64,000 nt of DNA from Aquilaria yunnanensis (taxonomy: Eukaryota > Streptophyta > Magnoliopsida > Malvales > Thymelaeaceae), in assembly GCA_039654915.1 (NCBI GenBank), contig CM077598.1:77900041-77964040 (forward strand), read 5' to 3'. Of this stretch, positions 44,157-55,807 are shown one piece after another (the first letter of the stretch is position 1; each line of letters opens with the position of its first letter). Both the position numbers and the translations under genes were made by a program. The notes beneath the pieces are model-generated. The model saw only the letters and a program-made list of their open reading frames with translations. It did no database searches and was not told where the DNA came from.

Positions 44157-45571
44157 TCTTAGTGTTGTGCCCAAAAAGCCAATCATGAGATGATTGTATT
44201 TTTGCACATTGAGTCATGATATTTTATTGAGGCATTAATCCAGTAATTTTGTTTGTTGTTTTGTTTCTGCGTAACGTAATAAACATAATTGTAACCCTAG
44301 AATAATGATATTCTTAAACGTCCCTAGTCTAGTATTATTGTGGAGCGGGTTGCAATAATACATAATGACTAGCATATGTGGAGACTAATATGAGATATGT
44401 AGTCTACATATGGGTACAAGTTGGAGAATTGTGTACTGGACCGACCCACCATGAGAACACTTCATGGATCGTTATATGAGTGTCATAAGTGATTCTCATA
44501 GTGATCATGGTATATGTAGTCCTTCGACCTAAGATCAGCAAGGTTCCCTACATGTGAGTCACATACTTTGATACTTTCCTTTGTTGCTCGTAACTGAGTG
44601 AACTTGAAGGAGGTCATTGGGTATGTCACATATCATGCGGAGGGATTTGTATGATCAAGATGGGATTTGTCCCTCCTATGTAACAGGAGTGATATCTTTG
44701 GGCCCCTTGATAGAGTGAGACTTTAGAAAATGCATGGCCATGCTCCGATGAGTTGGTATATGATATCAATGTCGTCAGTTTAAGTTGGTCTACTCGGTAA
44801 TCAAGAAACCAAAGATTGGGCTATACGAGAGTGACACATTCCATGTCTTGTGCTTAGTCTTGATATCTTGGACAAAGGGACAATGGCATATATCGGTGAT
44901 GATCATAAAGGTTTAGTCGATTCACCGACAATCTTGTCACTTGGGTAGCAATGATGTGTTGCTAGACACCGCTCATTGCTTATGATCATAAATGTGATTT
45001 ATGATCATTGCCAACATGGCAAGAGCCTATTGGGTCGCACACATAGAGCTATTTGGATCATTAGAGTGCATGGGCTAATTATTTGGGTTATGGTTTCACT
45101 TTAATTTCGTATTAATAATGGGCCAAGGAGTTGAGCCATTATTAGCCCGAAATTAAATCCTAATTGGATTAGGGCTTTGAAACCCATTAGGCCTGGAAGT
45201 TGAGTCTCACTATAAATACAACTTTTAAGTGAGAAATTTGTAGGTCTCCTTGCCCTAGCCTCCCAAAAGGACAGCCGAACTCTTCTCTTGCAATTCCTTG
45301 GAGGACGCAAGCTAGCACTGCGAGCACAAGAGAAACGCATCTGCCGGGACGTGGTGGAAGCGTGGTGATCCCGAGAGGCTCGTGTGGATACCATAGAGAG
45401 CCTGAACGCGTCAACTGTTCAGGTTTTGTGATTCGACTCTACAGTTGAGTGAGAGATCTCAACCGAAAATTAGGTATGAAATTTTCGAACACCCGGTTTA
45501 CCCCGTTTCACTTGGATCCTGGAGGGTTTCGGTTAAATTCCGCTGCGCTGTTTGGCTCCCGAAACCCAACA
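44157..45571 (+). mobile_element. Solo LTR C (copia-like)
   Basis: It starts TCTTAGTGTTGTGCCC (the first G of TG changed to C) and ends CCCGAAACCCAACA, flanked by perfect ACAAG duplications (44152-44156, 45572-45576). It is 1415 bp. ACTATAAATACAAC at about 45210-45223 is a TATA box about 360 bases before the end. The TGTTAGTGTTGTGCCC-type start is, from memory, typical of plant Ty1/copia LTRs; no internal domain is present to confirm this. Confidence 0.88.
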
Positions 45572-45620
45572 ACAAGATCCCATAGGTTCCTAGGCTGGCC
45601 CTAGAAAAGCCATGTTAGTT

Positions 45621-45632
45621 TGGTATCAGAGC
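45621..45632 (+). other. Primer-binding site of P (tRNA-Met type)
   Basis: TGGTATCAGAGC is the standard plant site complementary to the 3' end of initiator tRNA-Met. Confidence 0.85.
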
Positions 45633-48600
45633 TCAGTCATGGTCATTAGAGGCTAAAAACTAAGATCTAATGGACTTTCCTTGTGCTAGGGCAGTTAATA
45701 CTAACCAAAAATTTTGAGTTGTCATCTGGCTTTGGCGGCAAGTTGCAATGGTGAAATTGGGTCAAGTGTGCTTTCAGACAGTAAGGTCTAGGAATGGATC
45801 CTAGTAGTCTAGTGTAGCAACATTAAAGCTGTTGGTTTGGCTTGCTGCAACACAGAGCAACACCTTCATGCAAGTAGTTAGGATATGACCACCATCCTAG
45901 GAAGTTGTTTTGGACTTCAAACATGAGGTAGGCTACATGATCCGTATGACTAGGAGAAATGGAAGCCACCAAGGAGGGGATTACTAAAATGCCATGTCGG
46001 TTACTCTAGAAGTGTCAAAACTTGAACCCACCAACTTGGGATGGGTTAGGCAACACTAAAGAGAATCAAGGATGCATTAACATAAATGATACATGCTTGA
46101 TCATATAGGCGACAAATCGACAAGGGTAGCACCCTTGTACTTTACCATCGAAAGGAGGAGCTCAAGGCTGAGTTCCCCAAGGCCTTGAGCTAGCATATGA
46201 AGGTGCTTGACAATCATCGATGTGGGCACTGGCAAGTAGTGCAGAATGTAGTAGCTTTCAAAATAGAGTTAGACAAGCTGAAGACACAATACTATGAGGT
46301 GAAGGTTGGCTCATCCAACCTAGCAGGAGCATGGGTGACACACCCATAGTGTGAAAGTTGGCCTAGAACTGAGGAAAAGGATGGATCATATAGAAGAAAA
46401 GGCTTACACCTAGGGTGCAAAAAGTTCATGGTTCTTAGGACATGTTGCCAACAGTCTGAGTGATCATCCGACTACTCTCATATTTAGGATTGTTTAAGTT
46501 GAGACTAGCCTAGGAAGTTTTTCCCCTAAAGCTATTGCCACAAGGAGTTAACCAAGTGTGCAAGAGTAGTAGTTCATGTTTTCCTTCAATTAGTCAAGTG
46601 GTCAAAGTAGGCAACCATTAGTCGAGTGTATTGGGTAGCCATAGTGAACTTGCAGGCAATGCATGGCTAGTGTAAAGTAAGTCTCTAACCTTTCACTAGT
46701 AGTCTAGTTACTCCATTTGTAATTTCTAGCATCAATTTACTGGCATAGTTTTATTTTTGGCTTTTTAGGTAATAGTTTTGAGCAACGTTAAGGGCTAACT
46801 CATGTGCATTAAGAACCTCATGATGCACTAACTATTGGGTTAGTACCTGACACCTTAGAACACAAATGCTAGTTCCTGAAACCATATAAATGGAGGCCTA
46901 ATTGCCTTAGATTGGAAACATTCCAAAGTTTCATAGGTTGTCTTCTTGTATGAGGTAGTTTAGCGGCCTAGTTGATAATGAATGAGTAGCGAGTTGAATG
47001 GATGTGTTCCTTAGAGTAGTTGAGCAATGGGGTAGTTCAATTAGATACTACAAAGGTAAGTAGGTAAGTTTCAGTTTTTTTTTCTAACCATGGTATGCAG
47101 GGGAGATCACAAAAGAAGCAAGGAGTAAGGAACTCGTCCAGGATTAAACGAAAAGATAAGTTTATTCATGTACTAGCTATAAACCCTAGGGTAGAGCCAG
47201 TAAGAGTATGGTCATTGCTAGGGTTTCGAATGACTGCTAGGAGGTAGTAAAAGGACCCGAGCAATAGCAACAACTGCCATGGACTGAGGGATAGTTGGTG
47301 ACATGAGGTCATCATCTTGAGGTTAAATGGAATCAAGGGCCACCGAGTTAAGTTGTGGAAGAAGAGAGGCTTGACTAGTAAAACTAGCAGAGTAGGTAAT
47401 GTACTAAGCACTAAGTGGGATGGAGGACACTGGTGATCACTTGATGTTTTTGTTAGTGCGAATAAGTTAGTGGAACATTGAACTATCAAGTCGGAAATGA
47501 CCAAGTGATGCCTAAAAGAGGTGTTTTACCTTAACCTTATGGGGTAGTGTTTGAGGAGCACCGATGAGGGAGGGTTCACTATGAACAATTGAGAGTCGAC
47601 TCAGAAGTAACCATAAGGTGAAGTAACCTTTCACCTAGTTTAGTACTATACTTAGTAATCAAAGTGTCGTGTCTCGTATAGGTATAGTTGTGCCCAGGTA
47701 TCTGTTTTGTGGCTCCAGTAACAGTCATGTTTACTAGAGGAAAGAAAGGTCAAAGGTTGGAAGCCTGGTCGGTGAGGATATTGGTTGAGCTAGTTAAAGG
47801 CTAGAGTTAGAGCATTTCACTCGGCCTTTTCTTTTTCAAAAGGAAGGGCTTGTGATTTGAGAAATTGGTTAAGGCTAGTGGGTAGGCTTACAACTTATAA
47901 GGATAGAACCAGTCTTAAAGTGTATAGCTAGAGCACTAGGTGGAGTTGTAGGGGATAAGCCACCAAAGGGATTTTACATGGTGAAGCACCTCCTGATAGT
48001 TACCTAAAGTTAGTTCTCCAACCAAGTAGGTTGAGTGGACATGGTGAAGCCGTGAGTGCATTGTCAGGATGAAAGGTCAACATGGTGTAGTTATGCTATG
48101 GTAGTTAAGCATGAAAGGCGAAGATGGTTCTTTGTAAGCATAGCTCAAGTGAAAAAGATTGTCGAGGAGGTGTTTGATAGTGTTTGAGGCAAATGAGCCT
48201 AGAAGGTAGTCAAGGAGCTAGCTGAGATTAAAGGCATATTGGAGCCTAGTTAACTGGCCAAGGTGTCTAGATGACTACCAAGCCAAGGATAACTGAGTCA
48301 ACCTAATACCAAGTAGTACCTTACAACTCAGCTAGGGCCCCATAAGTGCTCCGAACATGGGGTGAGTTTAGTGGCTGACAAGCAAGTGTACAAAGGACAT
48401 ACCTGAAGTGCTAATCCAGGAAACTGAAGAGACAAAGTGTGTAGGGTTTGGGCACTTAGGATACTCTGAGTGGAGTAGTTGAAGCTTCAAGACCTTCAAC
48501 ATGGGTAGCCTATCGGTAGCTAAATCACTGAGTTCTAGGTGGCCTAAGCCGATGCTAGTTGCTCGGACGTCTTGGCACTCATGCTAGAGAACTTTTTCTT

Positions 48601-49631
48601 GTAGACATATGGGTGTAAGAGGCTAGCTCCACTGTAGCAAAAGTAGTGGGATCATGGTGCGGGTGATGTATGGGTACCCAGCCCGGTGCACCGGTATGCT
48701 TGATGTATAGGACCACTCAAGGGGAGCATTAGAGGACTTGTACTCTAGGGTGGGTCGGGACTTGTAACTCTCAGTAGTTCACCGATTCGGAAGTGCCCTA
48801 GTGTATAATGGACCTTGGAGCAGAGTATGCCTTAAGGTGCTAATGGTGTATATGGCAAGGCCATAGTACACTCATGAAACACTTAGTCTAGTGAATGTTA
48901 GGAGTTGTTGGGTACTAAACCTAGAGGAAGTAACTAACTGTGTGAAAGTTAGTAGACAAGTTTCATACTTGCACTAAGGGGTTTGGCATAGGAGCATGGG
49001 TGCTAAACCTAGAGTGAAATTTTTGAAGTGTAAGTGTTAACGAACACGTTTAACTTGTTAAGTTAGCTTACACTTGTGGCTTTTGGCACATAGAAGCTGG
49101 TGAAGGAAATTTCTTGGCGTCGAGCATTCTGTAAGATCGTATCAATATAAGATTGGTGGACAGGCTTCTAAAAGCTTGTTAAGCTATCTTACACTAGAGA
49201 ACTCGGCATAAAGATTGGTGTGGGGGATTCATGATCACAAGATTTATTGGGATAGCTTGGAGTAGTCGGATGTCCTTCAGTAGTACTGTGTGTTGAAGGT
49301 AGGGAGAGGCCACATCATAGTCTTCAAGAATAAAAATTTCATTAAGGTGTTCAGACCGAGTAAGGTCATGCCAAGGTGGGGAGAATAGTGAACGATAATC
49401 AGACTATAGTTCAAAGTGAGCACAAAGAATGGTCTTGGCCACAGTACCTATATGAGATAGATCCAAACTCAAGTGCCGAAGGGCATTAGGCGAATGAGTC
49501 GAATGGTTTGGTGCCAAGTGAATTATTGTGTGACCAACACCACTTGGTAGGTTTGATCGGGATATGTTGGCACCATATCGTAGGATAACGTCTTAAGTTG
49601 GGAAGATTAAATTTGCAGGACCAAATTCTCC
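45633..49631 (+). other. Internal region of P, no recognisable gene
   Basis: About 4.0 kb with no open frame over 112 codons. I could not find zinc knuckle, protease, YxDD, RNase H or integrase signatures in the frames I read. AG-rich words such as GTAGTTAAG and CTAGTTAG are frequent. It is either a coding-free internal domain or gag-pol decayed past recognition. Confidence 0.6.
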
Positions 49632-49644
49632 AAGGTAGGGAGAA
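49632..49644 (+). other. Polypurine tract of P
   Basis: AAGGTAGGGAGAA directly precedes TGTTATAGCC, as expected for plus-strand priming. Confidence 0.75.
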
Positions 49645-50265
49645 TGTTATAGCCTTCCTAGTGAAATGCTCGGTGAGCAAGGTAAATGTATAAATTTGAA
49701 GCTTAAGTACCTTAATTAGAGGTGAATTAACAAGATCAAGTAAGTTATTAAAGGTTTAGTTGGTTCTTAGTGGTTTATGGCACTACATTTGCTCAGGGGC
49801 AAATTGGTCATTTTACACCTCGAAGGGTCAGGATGAGTCCCTGGATTAAAAAATGACATTTTTTGCAAAAAGCTTATAAAGTTTGGGGAGGGTGTGGTTT
49901 TGTGTATAAAACACAAATAGGAGGGAATTTCTAGCCATTATTATCTCATCCTCTCAAATCATTTTCATGGCTCGCTCTTGCCCTTTTCTTCTCTAGCTCA
50001 AATCTTCACAAATTCATCATTTCTTTCCAAATTTAGAAGGTTTTTATGGTGCCCAAGCAAGAGGAAGCATGTTTTGCACTTGTTTTGGTGTTTTTGAAGC
50101 TCCTAAAGGAGTTTTCTATCTTGGGCAAGCTTGTGTATGTGAGGTAAACCCTTGCCCATGTTGTTTTCATGTTTCTTAAGTTAATTGAAGCTTGGGTTTT
50201 GCTTGGATTGCTTTAATTTAGTGCCATATGCCAGTGTTTTCTTTGGAACATAGGAAAACCCTTTG

Positions 50266-51780
50266 TGATGCTCTAACACATCTTCAATGTAGGACATGTT
50301 TTCCCTCCGACAGAACTTTGCCTAAATGATATCTACAACACTAGAAGAATAAGGGTTAGGAGCTCCCTGGACTATTTTCTAGGGAAGGGACCTCTGACAT
50401 CCAAGTTAGTGTATGAGGCAGAGATTATTGAGAGTAGAAAGTAGAAAAGGGATCTATCGTGTCTATTACCTAGAAGCCTAAGTATTTATAGAAGGCTTTA
50501 GGGGGAAGGCCGTTTTCCATAGTTAAGAAGATTAGGACACGTGGTCGACTAAATCTGCTTACTTTAGTCTGTACCTTGGAGAGAGGTGTGCCTAGTTGTT
50601 TGTAGGTGGTTATACCTAGGTCAGAGGTCAAGGTCGTGTGGAGACTCCTTGTCCGTAGTCCTATTAGCCGTATGTTTGTCACTTTCCTTTTTGAGCACTC
50701 GGAGGTTCTCAAACCTCTTTGAAAGCCATGTTTGTCTCTGAGAGTGATGAGGGGTTTTTTTAGGTGATATTAGCTATCAGTTTGAGGGTGGTTGATGTAT
50801 AACCCGAAGTTGGTCACCCAAAGGTAGTGTAGGCCACTTTCCAGGTTCAACTGAGCTATTATCCAAAGGTGATGTCAACCTTTTTCAAGGTTGGTTATGA
50901 TCCTTTCTAAGGGTAGTACCAAGTCTCAATCCGAGGCTACTAAGATGGTAACAGAGGTAGATTATGAGCTTTCCACCGAGGTTGGTCATGTGATATTCCA
51001 AGGGTCGTGTCGATCACTTATCCAAAGGTCCTATGGGTGATAGGCTTTCAGATATCACATGCTCACCTCCAATAAAGGTGAAGTTGAACCTTTAGCTCGT
51101 CATTATTGTCTTTTTGTACAAAAGTTTTGATGCTGAAGTAGTACTTTTGGCAAACATGGGCCACCTTGGAAGAGGTTCAAATTTTCTTGTGAACTGGCAT
51201 TCTTGACAAGTTGTAGGCTAGTTTTTATCTCAATATTCTCATTTGGTGAAGTTGTACCTTCGGCATAGATAGGCTACTCCAAGCCAAAGACTCTCTTTCA
51301 TTGGTGAAGTTACACCTTCCGCAAAGAAAGGCTACTTCTAGCTAAGACTCTCTTCTATTGGTGAAGTTATACCTTTGGTACAGATGGGCTACTTCTAGCC
51401 AAAGACTCACTCCTTTGGTGAAGTTACACCTTCAAAAGGCCTAGGCTATTTTCCTTCTCAGGGTTCTTATTTCCTGCCAATGTCAGAGTACATGATCTTG
51501 AAAGATCGTCCTATCTTCGAGGGTGAACAGGCCTACCATCTTGGTTTATGCATTCTAGACAAGAAAGCTCAAAGGGCAGGGGTTCGAGAACTTTTGAAGT
51601 CTCATAGAGGGAAATGACAAATGTATGGCTAGTAAGGCCATTGACAAGGAGCCTCCACATGCGCCTAACCTTCTACCTAGGCGTAACCACCTATAGACAG
51701 CCAGACACACCTCTCCCCGAGGTATGGGCTGATCATGAGTAGATTTGGCTGACCATATGTCCTAATTTGCTCGAATATGG
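50266..51780 (-). mobile_element. Block L5: Tat-type 3' LTR, internal piece and inverted LTR fragment
   Basis: 50266-51057 is a complete-looking LTR (TGATGCTCTAAC...GATATCA) with CACGTG at 50538-50543 and the end peptide MSYIEDVLEH on the minus strand. A polypurine-like CATGCTCACCTCC follows, then about 540 bases equivalent to the antisense-promoter side. 51600-51780 matches the reverse complement of 50530-50690. No target duplication was found at the ends. Confidence 0.7.
51239..51440. repeat. Tandem repeat, about four copies of a 60-bp unit
   Basis: The unit begins TTGGTGAAGTTACACCTTC and contains GGCTACTTCTAGCCAAAGACTC. Copies start near 51243, 51303, 51359 and 51415. A weaker match lies near 51075. 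Confidence 0.85.
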
Positions 51781-52114
51781 ACAACATTGACATGCCATAG
51801 TGTTTTCGCAATAGCTTTTCGCTCAGATGTCCGATTGAGGGGATTTAAGATTCCACATGAAGCTAAGAGGAGGAACTATAATTTCCACACCTACACCAAG
51901 CCTATAATTGCCCAAGTTTAGATGTATTTTAGCTCAAATGGAAGGCATGTTTGGCCATAACTAAGCATCTTTAGTCGGGTGCAAGCTTTAATACCATCGG
52001 AAGCCTAGTTGGGTCATTGCATTTGAAGTTCCGATGTGAGAACCTTATTGCACCTAGGTGGGTTACAAAGAAGCTAGTGCATGAGCCTAACCATGGTCAT
52101 TGCCACTCCACTAG

Positions 52115-52395
52115 TGTTATGACTCTCCTAGTAAGAACCTTTTTCAAGGAAGGTAAATTAATCAAAATTTAGTTGAGAACCTTATTTCAAGTTCACATAG
52201 CAAGAATAGGTATGTTAGGTGAAGTTCAGTAAGTTCCAATGAGTTTGAGGAACCAAAGGAGAATTAGGGGTAAAATTCTAATTTTACATCTTAAAGAGTT
52301 GGGCAATGTCCCAAGATTTAAAAATGAATTTTTAGAAGCCTAAATTTTACTTTAAACCTAAACTTAGATTAAACCCCGAGCTGCAAAAAGGGTAG
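52115..52395 (+). repeat. LTR fragment Q
   Basis: It starts TGTTATGACTCTCCTAGTAAG and follows the reverse complement of the W right end (34534 leftward) in pattern: GGAAGGTAA, then CTTAATTCAAGTT-like, then GTAAAATTCTAATTTT. It is cut by the E2 LTR near 52396. Confidence 0.6.
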
Positions 52396-52743
52396 CCCTA
52401 CATGACAGGACGTGGGCAGTGGCGGCGTGTCAGAGTGCATATAAGGGCGGCGTGTAGGGTGTGCAGGCGGAATGTCAGAGACTCCTTGATGGTTCCTGCC
52501 ATACCTCCGAGGTCCCCTTGGCTAATGTCTCCCTTCGGAGTGAGGGGCCTTTTCCCGGAGTCAGACTGGTACTTCGGGGTATTCCCTGGCTCCGAAGTTA
52601 GTTCGGCCGTCCTCCCGAGGGAGGCGATATGCTAGTTTCCCGAGGTTGGTATTGGCGGGCTACAGAGGTTGTCTACCTCAGGTGTCTGACTCCCACCTTT
52701 CCGGGGTCCTTATGTGACTAGGGCGATAGCACTTCGGCTATCA
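52396..52743 (-). repeat. 3' LTR of E2, partial (Tat-type)
   Basis: It matches the U3 half of the E3 and Y LTRs (GTGTCAGAG, CCGAGGTCCCC) and ends AGCACTTCGGCTATCA at 52743. The inverted repeat GATAGC-CGAAGT-GCTATC at the element-direction start is perfect. CATGCCCCCCTTC, the polypurine tract, follows. Confidence 0.8.
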
Positions 52744-53421
52744 CATGCCCCCCTTCAGAAAGCCAGAGTGGAGGCTTCGGCTAGTAGTCCTTCTGGGTGC
52801 GCTTTTCAGGACTCGGAGAGTGACGTTCGCAGGGGAGGCACTTCGCCACCTAGGGGATATGCTTTGTTCGGAAAGTTGTCACTTGTCTGCCTTTTGGTGT
52901 TCTCGAGATACGCAACCTCTTTACTTTTCCTGCCTTAGGCTAGTGGACCGTCACGTCTTGAAACTAGGCGTGTCAGTCTGGAGCGGTGCACATGGGTTTT
53001 CATGATGTCAGAAAACATGTCCTAGTTTCTGGTGACGAGCGGCACATGGCAGGTGCTGGTTGGGATGGGTACGTCTTTTCATGCGTGAGGGGCAATTATG
53101 GTGATGTTTCACCTTCACGCAACAATTATGACGCCCTTCTGGCTACCCTTCCTCGATCTATATAAGCCTCCTCCTATCATACTTTTCATTTGTTTTTCTT
53201 TGCTCACTTTGCTCTCATTTCCTCTTGTGCCTTCTCTCCCTTTTTTGCAGCGGTATTAACGGCGGCGCTTGTTCCGGCCACCTTTCACGATGGCGTCCAC
53301 AAACCCTGACTTCGGCAAGACTTTTGGTGGGTTCTGACTCTACAGATCCTTCAATTTCTGCTTTTCTTTTAGCTTCCTGAAGTCATTTTTCTTCTTTTTG
53401 AAGTCTCTTTTTTGGCCAACC
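52744..53421 (+). promoter_or_regulatory. Promoter and leader of the E2 antisense gene
   Basis: CTATATAAGC (TATA box at 53159-53165) lies about 260 bases before the start codon. The upstream G-box position reads GGCACATGGCA near 53042, a changed form. The leader holds ATGGCGTCCACAAACCCTGA at 53290, a 15-codon upstream frame followed directly by GTGGGT; in Y, E3a and E3b that ATG is ACG. Confidence 0.65.
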
Positions 53422-55807
53422 ATGTCTTCGCCTATCCCTGAGGGCTGGCAACCTCTTACGTCTCACCCTTGTTGCTCCACTTCTGAGAAATTAGAGAAGT
53501 GGTCAACCAAATTTTTCCTTCCCTCCTATGCCACCACAAGGTTGCCCCACCTCGGTCACTTTCGTTTTATGAACCGGGACAACAAGGTTACCGTTTTTCT
53601 AGCCCAACTGAAGGCTGGACTTCGGTTTGCCCCTGTGAAGATGATTTGTGACCTTTTCCAATTTCATGGCATAGCCGTGAATCAGCTTCCTCCCAACTCA
53701 TACTGCTATTTTAACGCTTTTCTCTGCATGTGTGGGGTCTTCGGGATAGAACCCCATTTTATCCATTTCATGCAGTATTACAAGCTCTATCCGGTCCCGA
53801 AGGGTGGCTTTTATTTCATGCTACCTCGGGGATCTGGGAGCAAAAAATTCATGTTCGCCATCACTACCAAGGATAGCTGGCGAGGGTGGCAAAGAAAGTT
53901 CTTCTTCCTAAAGGTGGCAGAGGCATGGTCATACGTTCCGACTAAGTGGGCTCGGGGAAAGCTGGAGATGGATGTCATGGATCCCAAGAAGTTGCTAACT
54001 CTCGAGTTGGCGGCAAGGTTTGCGGACTTCGACAGACATATTCGTGCTGTCGCCGACTGGGATGCCGAGGTCCCTTCATGCTCCCTCTACCCCTTCCCCA
54101 TCAATTGGAGGTTTATGACGGAGGAGGTCCTTCGAGAGTTGGGGGTGGTTAAGGAGCATAAGACAGATCTCGGCATGCCAACTCCTACCATTGAGGGGAA
54201 GGAGCCCTGGCTAGTGAAGCTCCTTCGAAGCGAGCTCACTTACGAATCCTTTTTTGAAAGTAAGTTTCCTTTCAAAGTTTTCAGCATAAGTGCCTATCTA
54301 GACCCACACTGATGTTTTCCCTTTTTTTTGAAGATGGGTGACGAGTTTGCTGCCTACTACAAGTCTCTCTTCCTTGGTCAGGCCGAGAAGGGAGAGCAAA
54401 CAGAGAAAGGCACCTCCAAGAGGCTTAAACTCCCACCGAGCCTGAAACTGCGGCCGAGGTTCCTGCCGGGGTGGTCGCTGCTCTTGCTTCGTTGAGTCCC
54501 ACCACATCGGTGGATCTTTTGGGCTCTTTGGCAGGGAGTCCCTCTGCCGAGGAGTTGGAAAAATGCCGAAGGGATAAAGGCAAAGATATTCCTGTCGATG
54601 TGGAGGAGGTCCAGGACTCCGATGATGATGTTGCTGAGGTTGTGCCTGGTTTGTCTCTTACCCCTTTCTAACACTCGTATCCTCAAAAATTGTATAGTTA
54701 AGGAGCTTTGTCTGACTTACGCTTTCAACTTTTCAGAGGATCTGGCGCCCTCAGCTTGGATGGTTGAGCATGCCCGAAGGTGGGCTCTTCGGGATTCCTA
54801 CATCCCAAAGGACAAAGTCCCAAGGGAGCCGTTTTAGTTTTTCATGGAGAACATAAACCTGTTCTCCGAGGATTGCCGGGAAATGGCTCCCCAGATGGCG
54901 AGGGGCGTGCTCACTCAGGCTTCCTTCAAGGCAGTTGCCAAGGAATGTTCCTCCTAGGATACCCTTGCCGCTAAGGTTTCCGAGCATGCTGCCCAGGTAG
55001 TTCTTCAGGCCTCTTGATTTTTCCTCCCACTGTTTTGTCTAAGTGTTTTGGCTTTCCTTGTGTAAATTTCACTAAGTACCTTCTTTTTTGTAGCTTCTGG
55101 GGTATAGTGGATACCTTCAAGCTTGGCCGGTAAAGCAGTCTTTGGTCCGAGCTTGGGCCAAAGATAAATTAGTGAAAGCCAAGGTCTTCTGCGCTAACTT
55201 GGTTGTGACGAACACCGAGTTGAGCCGGATAGCCAAGGAGAAGGTTGCCAAGCCTCGGGAGGAATTCTTGAAGGGCCAAGAGGATCTTTTGAAGGATTTC
55301 TCCAAAAAGATGTCCGACCTTGGTGAGAAGGTTGTGAGCTTAACCTTAGCCAATGAGGCCATTCGGAAGGAGAAAAAAGGACAAGCTGCTCTTCTGACGA
55401 AGGCTCTTGCTAACAACGCGGAACTTTAAGCCAAGGTCGACTCGCTGAAGAAGGGTTCGAAGAAGAAGAAGAAGATAAAGGAGCTGGAGAAGGAGGTTGC
55501 AGATCTTCGGAAGGAGGTTTCGGATCTTCAAAATGAGGCGGACGACTTGGACTTAGAAAAAGACAAAGTCGTTCAGGCGACCAAGGTTGCCTTTCAGGAC
55601 GGCTTCTGCCTAGCTTGTCACCAGTTTCTGAAGAAATATATGGACCTCGACCTTTCCTTCTTGGCTGCCCTGGATATTCTTGAGGGTCCTCGGTGGACTT
55701 GGTCGAAAGTCGAGCTCCTCAACCTGCCATTTGCCCCTCTTCCTGCACCGAAGGTGGCGGCTAAAGACACACGAGCCGGAGCTTCCCATGACGCCGGGGT
55801 CCCTTAA
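53422..55807 (+). pseudogene. Antisense spliced gene of E2, best-preserved first exon
   Basis: Exons are 53422-54259, about 54334-54648, 54737-54996 and 55094-55807. Exon 1 is fully open: it starts MSSPIPEGWQPLTSHPCCST and includes MICDLFQFHGIAVNQLPPNS, CGVFGIEPHFIHFMQYYKL, KDSWRGWQRKFFFLK and LYPFPINWRFMTEEVLREL. It is the best view of the N-terminal domain. The exon 2 acceptor has shifted (TTTTGAAG instead of TTTTAGAG), which would change frame by two bases. A frameshift follows in exon 2; exon 3 has two TAG codons (54836, 54956) and exon 4 a TAA (55427). Exon 4 is a coiled coil ending FQDGFCLACHQFLKKYMDLD. The function is unknown. Confidence 0.88.

Larger units (their letters stand above)
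38285..45618 (+). repeat. 5' LTR of P (interrupted by X2 and C)
   Basis: The LTR proper is 38285-40659, 44001-44156 and 45577 to about 45618, roughly 2.57 kb. The first 680 bases match 49645-50260 and the part at 39458-39808 matches 51781-52114. GTGTATAAAACACAAATGGG near 38619 contains a TATA box. TTACTGAGAATCTTAGATTCTCACC near 40283-40307 is the palindromic motif in + direction. The exact 3' end is uncertain because no clear CA precedes the primer site. Confidence 0.8.
38285..52114 (+). mobile_element. Element P: large-LTR retrotransposon without recognisable coding domains
   Basis: Two LTRs starting TGTTATAGCC (38285 and 49645) flank about 4 kb. A tRNA-Met-type primer site follows the first and a purine tract precedes the second. 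X2, S3, C and block L5 interrupt it, and 52115 cuts it off on the right. The LTRs (about 2.5 kb) and a noncoding interior resemble the non-autonomous LARD class. The LTRs are clearly diverged, so P is old. Confidence 0.8.
49645..52114 (+). repeat. 3' LTR of P (interrupted and truncated)
   Basis: 49645-50265 and 51781-52114 match the 5' LTR. Between them lies block L5, and about 490 bases of LTR equivalent to 38965-39457 are missing. The rest of the LTR after 52114 is replaced by a new LTR start. Confidence 0.8.

Noticed and set aside
45101..45414. Two overlapping small minus-strand ORFs in LTR C
   Set aside because: They lie in the U5 side of a solo LTR, lack similarity to anything I recognise and have no promoter context.
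47166..47504. A 112-residue minus ORF inside P
   Set aside because: Low-complexity Leu/Ser-rich translation with no domain; it is probably chance.
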